From: an uncultured Lachnospiraceae bacterium
Lineage (GTDB): Bacteria > Bacillota > Clostridia > Lachnospirales > Lachnospiraceae
Direction: 5' to 3'
Assembly (NCBI GenBank): GCA_902777355.1
Contig: CACYTU010000039.1
Span: 1 to 58,487, forward strand
DNA: 58,487 nucleotides
The notes beneath the pieces were generated by a model. That model saw only the letters and a program-made list of their open reading frames with translations, searched no databases and had not been told where the DNA came from. This document shows positions 42,152-49,870 of this stretch, one piece after another. The translations under genes and the position numbers were made by a program. Each line of letters starts with the position of its first letter. Positions within the stretch are counted from its first letter, which is position 1.

Positions 42152-43672
42152 ATGATTCATCAATATATTTTAAACGGTTACCATATTATTCTGGATGTGA
42201 ACAGCGGCAGTATCCATGTCACAGACGAAAAGGCCTACGAGGCGATCCGCCTGACGGACCAGGGGAAGAACCCGGAAGAAATCAGGCAGGCTCTTTTTGC
42301 CCGATACGGCAGGAAAGAGCAGGATCCTGAGCAGGGGATCAAGGCCGATGGTGTCGCAGGCCATGGGATCAAGGCCGATGGCATTGCAGACCATGGGATC
42401 AAGGCTGATGGCATTGCAGACCATGGGATCAAGGCCGATGGTGTCGCAGGCCATGGGATCACAGATGCTGAGATCACTGAATGTCTGCAGGACATTGAGG
42501 AACTCCGCGCAGCCGGGAAGCTGTTTTCTGAAGAGAATTACGCGGACAAGGCATTTGATCTCAAAAAGAGAAATACCGTGATCAAGGCTCTGTGCCTTCT
42601 GGTCGCCCATACCTGCAATCTGAACTGCAGCTACTGCTTTGCGGCGCAGGGCAATTTCCACGGACAGCACGGTCTCATGTCTTTCGAAACCGGAAAGAGG
42701 GCACTTGATTTTCTGGTGGAAAACTCCGGAATGCGCCGCAACCTGGAAGTCGATTTCTTCGGCGGAGAACCGCTGGTCAACTTCGAAGTCTGCAAACAGC
42801 TGGTCGCCTATGCCCGTTCCATTGAAAAGGAAAAAAACAAAAACTTCCGCTTCACACTGACCACAAACGGCATCGGTGTCACCGATGAAGTGATCGAGTG
42901 GGCCAACAGAGAGTGCTACAATGTCGTCCTGAGCCTCGACGGACGGAAAGAGGTCAATGACCGCTTCCGCAAGGACTATGCCGGCAGGGGAAGCTATGAC
43001 AGAATCGTTCCCAATTTTAAGAAATTTGTGGAAAAGAGAGAGGGCAGGGGCTATTACATGCGGGGCACCTTCACCCACTTTAACACGGACTTTACCAGGG
43101 ACATCTTCCACATGGCGGACGATCTGGGTTTCTCGGAACTCTCCATGGAACCGGTCGTAGCAGATCCGGACAGTCCCTCGGCGCTGAAGGAAGAGGACCT
43201 TCCCGTCATTTTTGAGCAGTATGAGATCCTGGCAAAGGACATGATCCGCAGGGAACGCGAGGGAAAACCGATCACCTTTTACCATTATATGCTGGATCTG
43301 GAGCACGGACCCTGCATCTACAAGCGCATTTCCGGGTGCGGCTCCGGAACGGAGTATCTGGCGGTGACTGCTTCGGGAGACCTGTATCCCTGCCACCAGT
43401 TTGTAAACGATCCCGAATACAAAATGGGTGACATCCGGAACGGCGTCACCAACACAGAACTTCGGGATTCATTTAAACTCTGCAACGTCTATTCGCGCCC
43501 CGAGTGCGCGGACTGCTGGGCAAAGCTCTACTGCTCCGGCGGCTGCGCCGCCAACGCCTATCACGCTGCAGGGGACATTCACGGCACCTATCAGATGGGC
43601 TGTGAAATATTCAAAAAGAGAATTGAGTGCGCGCTCATGATCAAAGTGGCGGAGGCGATGGATAAACAGTGA
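42152..43672 (+). CDS. scfB: SCIFF radical SAM maturase
   Basis: 506 residues. Radical SAM/SPASM enzyme that installs thioether crosslinks on the SCIFF peptide. Seen: peptide-binding N-terminus MIHQYILNGYHIILDVNSGSIHV, radical SAM cluster CNLNCSYCF (about 154-162), GGEPLVNF, and the C-terminal SPASM cysteines (CGSGTEYLAVTASGDLYPC, then CADCWAKLYCSGGC). Start ATG 42152 follows AAAAAGGT; the ATG at 42086 would add an unrelated hydrophobic leader. Unusual: four copies of a 10-residue repeat (GIKADGVAGH type) are inserted between the recognition domain and the radical SAM core. Confidence 0.94.
   Translation: MIHQYILNGYHIILDVNSGSIHVTDEKAYEAIRLTDQGKNPEEIRQALFARYGRKEQDPEQGIKADGVAGHGIKADGIADHGIKADGIADHGIKADGVAGHGITDAEITECLQDIEELRAAGKLFSEENYADKAFDLKKRNTVIKALCLLVAHTCNLNCSYCFAAQGNFHGQHGLMSFETGKRALDFLVENSGMRRNLEVDFFGGEPLVNFEVCKQLVAYARSIEKEKNKNFRFTLTTNGIGVTDEVIEWANRECYNVVLSLDGRKEVNDRFRKDYAGRGSYDRIVPNFKKFVEKREGRGYYMRGTFTHFNTDFTRDIFHMADDLGFSELSMEPVVADPDSPSALKEEDLPVIFEQYEILAKDMIRREREGKPITFYHYMLDLEHGPCIYKRISGCGSGTEYLAVTASGDLYPCHQFVNDPEYKMGDIRNGVTNTELRDSFKLCNVYSRPECADCWAKLYCSGGCAANAYHAAGDIHGTYQMGCEIFKKRIECALMIKVAEAMDKQ
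42335..42454 (+). repeat. 30-bp in-frame tandem repeat inside scfB
   Basis: Four head-to-tail 30-bp units encode GIKADG(V/I)A(G/D)H. Units 1 and 4 are nearly identical, and units 2 and 3 are nearly identical. Confidence 0.92.
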
Positions 43673-43755
43673 ACCTGAAGGTTTTTGCAAAAACGCGTCC
43701 CTGACCATGGCGGAGAGTGAACATGTATTAGAGATTCTGCCCCGCCCCCGGGTGA

Positions 43756-44013
43756 TCAGTATTTGGGATACCGGCTGAGCAGATTGCTTGCTCCGGTAAT
43801 ATAGTCCATGCTGACATCATAGAGACGGGCCAGGGCCAGGAACTGTTCAATGTGCATATAGGAGAGCCCTGTTTCGAAAGCGGAATAGCTTTGCTGTGTG
43901 ATTCCCAGGTATTCAGCAACTTCCGTCTGGGAGAGCCCGTTTTTCTTTCTCAGACTTTTCAGACGCAGGCATATATGCGGGGGATAGGGAGGCGGACGTT
44001 TTCTTTTTTCCAT
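43756..44013 (-). CDS. XRE-family helix-turn-helix regulator
   Basis: 85 residues. Cro/CI-type DNA-binding domain: LRLKSLRKKNGLSQTEVAEYLGITQQSYSAFETG, then YDVSMDYITG at the end. No effector domain. Good GGAGGG ribosome site. It lies convergent to scfB; target genes are not evident. A short degenerate 11-bp repeat (GGCGRTAATGA type, about 44194-44260) lies upstream. Confidence 0.85.
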   Translation of the reverse strand: MEKRKRPPPYPPHICLRLKSLRKKNGLSQTEVAEYLGITQQSYSAFETGLSYMHIEQFLALARLYDVSMDYITGASNLLSRYPKY

Positions 44014-44193
44014 GGTTCCCTCCTTTCTTTCAGAAATGCCTTACCCGCTTCCTGACCATGCTTGTGGTTATGAGCGGAACTTGCGGATCCGTGAGTGAGA
44101 AGCAAGGCACTGCTCCGCGCCGCGGGCGCTTTCCTCTCTGATTCTTTACTATCATTATTCGACATTTCGTGTCTGAAAAAACGGACTGGCGCG

Positions 44194-44260
44194 GCGGTAA
44201 TGAGGCGATAATGAGGCGGTAATGAGGCGATAATGAGGCGGTTAATAAGGCGGGAATAAG
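44194..44260 (+). repeat. 11-bp tandem repeat
   Basis: Four or more copies of GAGGCGRTAAT, decaying to the right. It lies in the 363-bp gap between the XRE gene and ylmH, which otherwise shows no gene. Confidence 0.75.
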
Positions 44261-44376
44261 GGGAAATAAGGGGTTGGTCAGGCTCCTGCGATAATTAAAG
44301 CGGCAATGAAAAAAATCTGCTCAGTCGTGCGCACAGCAGACGGCTGTTATATGATACAATGGTCGATGATTGACAA

Positions 44377-45201
44377 ATGAGACATAAAGAGAGTGAACTG
44401 CTTTCAGCCGGGAGGATCAGAGATCTGGCCCGGCAGGCACAGCAGAATGATTATTTGACTCACACAGGATTTCTGTCACTTTCGGAACAGTCGCTTGCGG
44501 CTGTGGAGACTGATGCTTCCGGCGGAGGGAAAACGTCAGGGGAGGGTCAGTATACAGGGACTCGTCATTTCTTTTACGGCGGTTTTCCGGAGGCTGACAG
44601 GAAGGTGCTCTTTTTTCTCCCTTCCTATATGGATGAGGACGAGCTTCTTCGTCAGGAGGAAGCAGGGGAAGGTATTTTGTCCTGCCTGAAGCTGACCGTG
44701 CGAGGAGCCCGTTTTACAAAAGAGATCGGACACCGGGACTGCCTGGGGGCACTGATGAACCTGGGGGTCGGCAGGGAAACGGTAGGAGACATAATGATCA
44801 CCGAAGACGGGACAGCTGCCTATATCTATGTGCTGTCCTCTATAGCGGAACATATCTGCAGGGAACTTGTCACGGTGGGACGTGCCCATGTGGACCTGGA
44901 AATCGTCCCTCCCTCATCATGCACTGTGCGCCCGGTGCTGGTTGAACGCGCCGGCAGTGTGGCTTCTGTCAGAATCGACAGTCTTGTCGCCTTGGTCTTT
45001 CGTCTGTCCCGTTCTTCGGCTCAGGAACTGGTCGCGCAGGAGAAGGTTTTTGCGGATGGAAGGATCGTGGTCTCAGCTTCCTGGGAACCGGCGCCCGGCT
45101 GCAGAATCTCTGTCCGGGGGCACGGCAAGTTTATTTATGACGGGGAAGAAAAGAAGACAAAAAAAGGCAGGCTTTTCGTGAAGACCAGAGTCTTTTCATG
45201 A
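44377..45201 (+). CDS. ylmH: YlmH-like S4-domain RNA-binding protein
   Basis: 274 residues. YlmH proteins occur near cell-division genes in Gram-positives and act on ribosomes/RNA through an S4 domain. Seen: YTGTRHFFYGGFPEADRKVLFFLPSY in the N-terminal domain, LTVRGARFTKEIGHRDCLGALMNLGVGRETVGDI in the middle, and the S4 domain from about 205 (RIDSLVALVFRLSRSSAQELV...FADGRIV...CRISVRGHGKF). Length is normal. Ribosome site weak. It is not next to ylmG/sepF/divIVA here. Confidence 0.88.
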   Translation: MRHKESELLSAGRIRDLARQAQQNDYLTHTGFLSLSEQSLAAVETDASGGGKTSGEGQYTGTRHFFYGGFPEADRKVLFFLPSYMDEDELLRQEEAGEGILSCLKLTVRGARFTKEIGHRDCLGALMNLGVGRETVGDIMITEDGTAAYIYVLSSIAEHICRELVTVGRAHVDLEIVPPSSCTVRPVLVERAGSVASVRIDSLVALVFRLSRSSAQELVAQEKVFADGRIVVSASWEPAPGCRISVRGHGKFIYDGEEKKTKKGRLFVKTRVFS

Positions 45202-45265
45202 AATATATGATTTTGTTTTCATGAAATATATAATTTTGTTTTCGTGAAATGTCTGTTTTTGTATG
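45196..45265 (+). repeat. 25-bp tandem repeat after ylmH
   Basis: Three copies of a roughly 25-bp unit (TCATGAAATATATGATTTTG type) start at the last codons of ylmH and run into the intergenic gap. Confidence 0.8.
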
Positions 45266-45355
45266 GATGTTCGTGATAATACCTGTGTAATGTGCAAATT
45301 GGACGCGGCAGCATTTGATTTTGTTTGAAAGGAGGATGGCGCAGGTACGATCCCT

Positions 45356-46597
45356 GTGTCAGAAGAGGCAATGACATATCAGGAGGCATATCGCAAATTA
45401 GAGGAATATGGACAGGAACATGTGCTCAAATATTATGAAGAGCTGAGCGAAGAAGACAGGGCGGAGCTTCTGCAGCAGATCGAAGAGACAGATTTCTCAA
45501 TCGTCAAATATGTGGAGCACAAGGGCGAAGCAGCCGCAGAAGGTGTGATTTCTCCCATCGGAGCCATGGAACTGGATGAGATTGAAAAACGCCGCGATGA
45601 ATTTAAAAAGATCGGCCTTAAAGCAGTCAAAGAGCGGAAGGTTGCCGCGGTTCTGCTGGCGGGAGGAATGGGTACCCGCCTTGGTTCCGATGACCCCAAG
45701 TGCATGTACAATATAGGTATCACACAGCCGGTCTATATCATGCAGCGGCTGGTGGAAAACCTGATGGAAGTCGTGGATGAGGCGGGGGCTTATGTTCCTT
45801 TCTTCATCATGACCAGCGACAAAAACCACGACAAGACCGTTGCCTTCATGGAAGAAATGAAATACTTCGGCTATGATCCCTCCATGGTCTATTTCTTCAA
45901 GCAGGAGATGGCTCCGGCCACTGATTACAGCGGAAAGGTCTACATGGAGAGCAAGAGCAGAATCTCCACTTCCCCCAACGGAAACGGCGGCTGGTTCCAG
46001 TCCATGAAGCGCTGCGGCCTGATCGACGTGATCCATGAACTGGGCATCGAATGGCTCAACACCTTTGCGGTCGACAATGTGCTGCAGCGGATCGCGGATC
46101 CGGTTTTTGTGGGCGCTACGATCGCGTCAGGATGCGCCTGCGGCGCCAAGACCGTCAGAAAGGCGGAACGCGACGAGCGCGTCGGCGTCATGTGCCTCAA
46201 GGACGGCCGTCCCTCTATTATTGAGTACTACGAGATGACTCCCGAACTTCTGGATGCCAAAAACGAGAATGGCGATCCCGCCTATAATTTCGGCGTGATC
46301 ATGAACTATATCTTCCGGGAGAAGGACCTCGAGCGCATCGTGGATGAGTCCCTGCCGGTCCATGTCGTGGAGAAAAAGATCGCCTGCCTTGACGCGGACG
46401 GAAATCCGGTTTCCCCCGAAGAGCCCAACGGCTACAAATTTGAACAGCTCGTACTCGATATGGTACAGGAGATGGACTCCTGCCTGCCGGTCGAAGTGGA
46501 CCGCGAACACGAATTTGCGCCTATTAAAAACAAGACAGGAGTGGACTCTGTGGAGAGCGCCAGAGAACTTTGCCTGAAGAACGGCATCAGGCTCTAA
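45356..46597 (+). CDS. UDP-sugar pyrophosphorylase (UDPGP/UAP type)
   Basis: 413 residues. Eukaryote-like UDP-N-acetylglucosamine/UDP-glucose pyrophosphorylase family, which makes UDP-sugar from sugar-1-phosphate and UTP. Seen: VAAVLLAGGMGTRLGSDDPK (nucleotide loop), FFIMTSDKNHDKTVAFME, SPNGNGGWFQSM, and VDNVLQRIADPVFVG. The N-terminal 90 residues are helical (YRKLEEYGQEHVLKYYEELS). Start: GTG 45356 or ATG 45371; AAGGAGG lies upstream at a long distance, so the exact start is open. Substrate (GlcNAc-1-P or Glc-1-P) is not determined. Confidence 0.85.
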   Translation: MSEEAMTYQEAYRKLEEYGQEHVLKYYEELSEEDRAELLQQIEETDFSIVKYVEHKGEAAAEGVISPIGAMELDEIEKRRDEFKKIGLKAVKERKVAAVLLAGGMGTRLGSDDPKCMYNIGITQPVYIMQRLVENLMEVVDEAGAYVPFFIMTSDKNHDKTVAFMEEMKYFGYDPSMVYFFKQEMAPATDYSGKVYMESKSRISTSPNGNGGWFQSMKRCGLIDVIHELGIEWLNTFAVDNVLQRIADPVFVGATIASGCACGAKTVRKAERDERVGVMCLKDGRPSIIEYYEMTPELLDAKNENGDPAYNFGVIMNYIFREKDLERIVDESLPVHVVEKKIACLDADGNPVSPEEPNGYKFEQLVLDMVQEMDSCLPVEVDREHEFAPIKNKTGVDSVESARELCLKNGIRL

Positions 46598-46604
46598 TGC
46601 ATCC

Positions 46605-46700
46605 TTTCAGTGTCCGTGGGGGCAAGCTGCACCGGAAGCCGGTGCGAATTCCTGCTGATCCGGCCATGGCCTGTGAGTAACCGCCGCTCCGGATGGCATC
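46605..46700 (+). promoter_or_regulatory. cobalamin-riboswitch-core-like sequence (tentative)
   Basis: The leader of the next gene contains CACCGGAAGCCGGTGCGAA, then TTCC, a GCTG...CC run, and GGCCTGTGA. This order resembles the GGGAA-GGUG-AAUCC-...-ACUGU core of adenosylcobalamin riboswitches. The 3' B12-box is not recognised, so this may be a fragment or chance similarity. Confidence 0.3.
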
Positions 46701-46719
46701 CGGGGAGGAAAGGAGGAAG

Positions 46720-46995
46720 ATGTTTCGTTTATGGGTGAGAGAATGGAAAGATAACCATCTCATCAAAGATACAGTGATTGAAGATTCTTCTGACGATACA
46801 CGTACACACAAAGTGTTCCGGGCTCTGGAGACGGCATGCGTCGAGTTTGATCTGGCAGTTCCGGTCTGGCTGGATGCCACGGTCAGGGATTTTCAAAGGC
46901 ACGCCAGGGCAAGATTTACCCGTGATGCTTTTGTAGAGGAAATAGATTTCGACTATCTGGAAATATATGTGATCGAAGAAGACTGCCTGTACTGA
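46720..46995 (+). CDS. small conserved-looking protein, unknown
   Basis: 91 residues, MFRLWVREWKDNHLIKDTVIED.... Soluble, acidic C-terminus (FVEEIDFDYLEIYVIEEDCLY). Start ATG 46720 has an excellent AAAGGAGGAAG ribosome site, which supports a real gene. No domain was recognised and no function is proposed. It sits between the UDP-sugar pyrophosphorylase and htrA. Confidence 0.7.
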   Translation: MFRLWVREWKDNHLIKDTVIEDSSDDTRTHKVFRALETACVEFDLAVPVWLDATVRDFQRHARARFTRDAFVEEIDFDYLEIYVIEEDCLY

Positions 46996-47575
46996 TACCC
47001 CGTCAGGGCTGTTGAACGCCGGACAAGCCCGGCTGCCCGGCATTATCTTTTACCGCTGACCTCTGACAGGGCGCGCGGAGGGCAGGCCCCGGCCGCCCGG
47101 CATTATCCGCAGCTACATTGCAATTCGCAGATATAAATACGGCTACAGACTGCCCCCGCACCGAAGACCCTGCCTGTCCGGTGCGGGGGCAGTGGCTTTG
47201 ACAGACCTTTACATTCACCTGATGCTGTTATAATATGATGTCTGGGACAGAGGGCGGCGGGAAGGCCCTGCCCTGTTTGAGCCGGTGAACTGTGTTTATG
47301 TCAGCAAGTCTCGTGACAAAAAAGCATGCAGTTTCTCAATTTGATAGAAAAAAACACACAAAAATAACACAATTCCCACCTAAACTGAGTACATCAGAAC
47401 GAAATTGAAATAGCAACGATCCGGCACTTTGTCCTGTGCCGGGCGCTCTTATTCATGATCCGGTCAGGGTGAATTTGTTTTCCGCTCCGCAGCGGACAAG
47501 GCCCTGCCCGGTGCACAGGACGGCAGGATCGGCTCTGCCCTGTGTGAATGATTTAGAAGTGGAAAGGGGTCAGTC
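46996..47575 (+). other. intergenic region before htrA
   Basis: 580 bp without a convincing gene. It contains a repeated GGCTGCCCGGCATTATC-like segment (near 47028 and 47090). A very strong stem CTGCCCCCGCACCG/CGGTGCGGGGGCAG (47150-47192) is probably the terminator of the preceding gene. A TATAAT box lies at 47229-47234. Confidence 0.5.
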
Positions 47576-49786
47576 ATGTGGGACGAAAGAGTAAATGACG
47601 AGAATAGCGGGAATGTCGGACAATCCGGAACAGATACTCCGGATACCGGTTTTTCTTTTAATACTGCAGGAGATATGACGGAGAAGCAGGAGAATAGTCC
47701 GGGGACAACAGCCCCTGAAAATATTTCCTCCGCTGCAGCTGTAAATCCCTTTGCGGACGCGCACAGCTGGAACACCGGCAAGTACGCCGGGACAAATGAT
47801 GAAAGTTCAGTCAAGGACCGGGGCAGAACTGCCGTGAGCGGCGATTCATATCAGACCCGTGACACATCCGCAGCTGCATTCAGCGGAAGCGGGTCCGGAA
47901 CAGGGTTCGGAGCCAACACCGGAGCCTCCGAAAGCTCCGGAGGATTCTCCAATGGAGGTTATACATATTCCACCAGAACGGACACATCCGCATCCGGAGC
48001 AGGCAGTGCTTACAGCTCAGCAGGCGCGCCCGGATCGGGCGGCAGCGGTGCTTACGGTTCATCAGGTGCGCCTGGATCAGGCGGCAGCGGTGCTTTCGGT
48101 TCAGCAGGTGCGCACGGATCAGGCGGCAGCGGTGCTTTCGGTTCAGCAGGTGCGCCCGGATCAGGCGGTGCTTACGGCCCGGCAGGAGCAGCCGGCAGAA
48201 ATCCTTCTTATGGAGGATCAGCAGGCCCGTCGGGCACAAGCGGTCCCGATGCATCAGCGGGGACCGGCGGCAGAGGGACAAATGCTGTCGGCACCGGCCG
48301 CTATTACGATTACAGCCGCAATTCATCCGGCAATAACGGCGGAGCAGGGAATGGTTCCGGCCGCAGAGGAAAGGCCAAAGGACGCCTTGCCGCCATTTTG
48401 GCTGTAATTCTATTCTTCATCCTCGGAGCGGGTGCAGGTGCCTATATTTCCAGCCGCGGTTCAATTTCGACAACGAGCAGCTCGGCCGGGGCGGAGTCCA
48501 AAACGGAGGGATCTGCCCGGGTAGAAGAAAAGACCGGGAAAGACAATTCACAGGAGGTGGGAAGCACTCCGGCGGAGAAAAAAGATGCTGATGAGAGCAC
48601 TCCTGTGTCAACGGAGTCTCTGTTTTCAGAGAATCCCTCGATCCGGCAGGTTGAGGCAGTAGACGCCCAGGCAGCAGGCGTAAACACGGTCGTTGCGGAT
48701 GTTGCCGAGAATGTGATGCCCGCGATCGTCTCGGTCTTCAACAAATACACTGAGGAAGCCCAATTTTTCGGGCACCCGTATACGCAGGAAAATGAATCGA
48801 CGGGTTCCGGAATCATCATCGGAGAGAGCGACGGAGAGATCCTGATCGTCACCAACAACCACGTCGTAGAAGGTGCGGACAGCCTGAGTGTCCAGTTTAT
48901 AGATGAGGAAAACTGCCAGGCTGCCCTGAAGGGCACCAATGCCGCTTCAGACCTGGCGGTCATAGCGGTCAAGCTCAGCGACCTGTCCGATCAGACTAAA
49001 AATTCGATCGCCATTGCCGGACTTGGCGATTCCAACTCTCTGCGCATCGGTGAGCAGGTGATCGCGATCGGCAACGCCCTGGGATACGGACAGTCTGTCA
49101 CAGTCGGTTACGTCAGTGCGCTCAACCGTGAGTTTTCTGAGGAGGACGGCATCACCGGCACTTTCATCCAGACGGATGCCGCCATCAACCCCGGCAATTC
49201 CGGCGGAGCCCTCCTCAATGCAGAAGGAAAAGTAGTCGGCATCAATTCCAATAAGATCGGCGGTAATGCCATAGAGGGTATGGGGTTCGCAATCCCTATT
49301 TCCAAGGCGATTCCGATCATCGACGACCTCAAGATGCAGGAGAGCAAGACCAAGGTCGCGGAAGAAGAACGCGGCGTGCTCGGTATTCGGGGCATCTCGG
49401 TCACTTCTGATGTCGCCAGCGCCTACAACATGCCGGTCGGCGCTTACGTCGAGGAGGTCATCGAAGGAAGCGGCGCAGCCGATAGCAATCTGGTCAAGGG
49501 TGATGTCATCATCGCAGTCAACGGCACTGAGGTCACCAGCATGGAGAGCCTGGCTACACAGCTGTCCTACTACAGTGCGGGGACAGAGGTGACTCTGACC
49601 ATAAAGCATCCTGTGGACGGCGGAGATTATGAAGAGAGAGAAGTGAAGGTAGTGCTTTCCAAAGCATCCGATCTCCCGACACAGGAGAGCCGCGGAGATA
49701 TGGGAGAACAGCAGCAGGGACAGCTCGAAGAGGGTATACCCGATGAGTCTACTCAGGGCCTGTTCCCGTTCATGTTTGGATTCTGA
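47576..49786 (+). CDS. htrA: HtrA/DegP-like membrane-anchored serine protease
   Basis: 736 residues. HtrA proteases degrade misfolded proteins at the cell surface. Order: long disordered Gly/Ser/Ala-rich cytosolic N-terminus (1-265) with a repeated 14-residue unit (about 145-205); one membrane segment (RLAAILAVILFFILGAGAG, about 272-292); acidic linker; trypsin-like domain with His429 (TNNHVVEG), Asp459 (ASDLAVIA) and Ser542 (NPGNSGGALL); PDZ domain (about 620-700; YVEEVIEGSGAA, VKGDVIIAVNG). Ribosome site GAAAGGGG. The N-terminus is much longer than in Bacillus HtrA. Confidence 0.92.
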   Translation: MWDERVNDENSGNVGQSGTDTPDTGFSFNTAGDMTEKQENSPGTTAPENISSAAAVNPFADAHSWNTGKYAGTNDESSVKDRGRTAVSGDSYQTRDTSAAAFSGSGSGTGFGANTGASESSGGFSNGGYTYSTRTDTSASGAGSAYSSAGAPGSGGSGAYGSSGAPGSGGSGAFGSAGAHGSGGSGAFGSAGAPGSGGAYGPAGAAGRNPSYGGSAGPSGTSGPDASAGTGGRGTNAVGTGRYYDYSRNSSGNNGGAGNGSGRRGKAKGRLAAILAVILFFILGAGAGAYISSRGSISTTSSSAGAESKTEGSARVEEKTGKDNSQEVGSTPAEKKDADESTPVSTESLFSENPSIRQVEAVDAQAAGVNTVVADVAENVMPAIVSVFNKYTEEAQFFGHPYTQENESTGSGIIIGESDGEILIVTNNHVVEGADSLSVQFIDEENCQAALKGTNAASDLAVIAVKLSDLSDQTKNSIAIAGLGDSNSLRIGEQVIAIGNALGYGQSVTVGYVSALNREFSEEDGITGTFIQTDAAINPGNSGGALLNAEGKVVGINSNKIGGNAIEGMGFAIPISKAIPIIDDLKMQESKTKVAEEERGVLGIRGISVTSDVASAYNMPVGAYVEEVIEGSGAADSNLVKGDVIIAVNGTEVTSMESLATQLSYYSAGTEVTLTIKHPVDGGDYEEREVKVVLSKASDLPTQESRGDMGEQQQGQLEEGIPDESTQGLFPFMFGF
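48016..48187 (+). repeat. 42-bp in-frame repeat in htrA
   Basis: About four copies of a 42-bp unit encode SAGAPGSGGSGAYG-like sequence. Confidence 0.88.
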
Positions 49787-49870
49787 TAAGAACCGGCCCC
49801 GGCCCGCGTTATACGCGGGGCGGGGCATTGCGGCGTTATCGGAACCGGAATATACGGAGTAAAACTGCTT

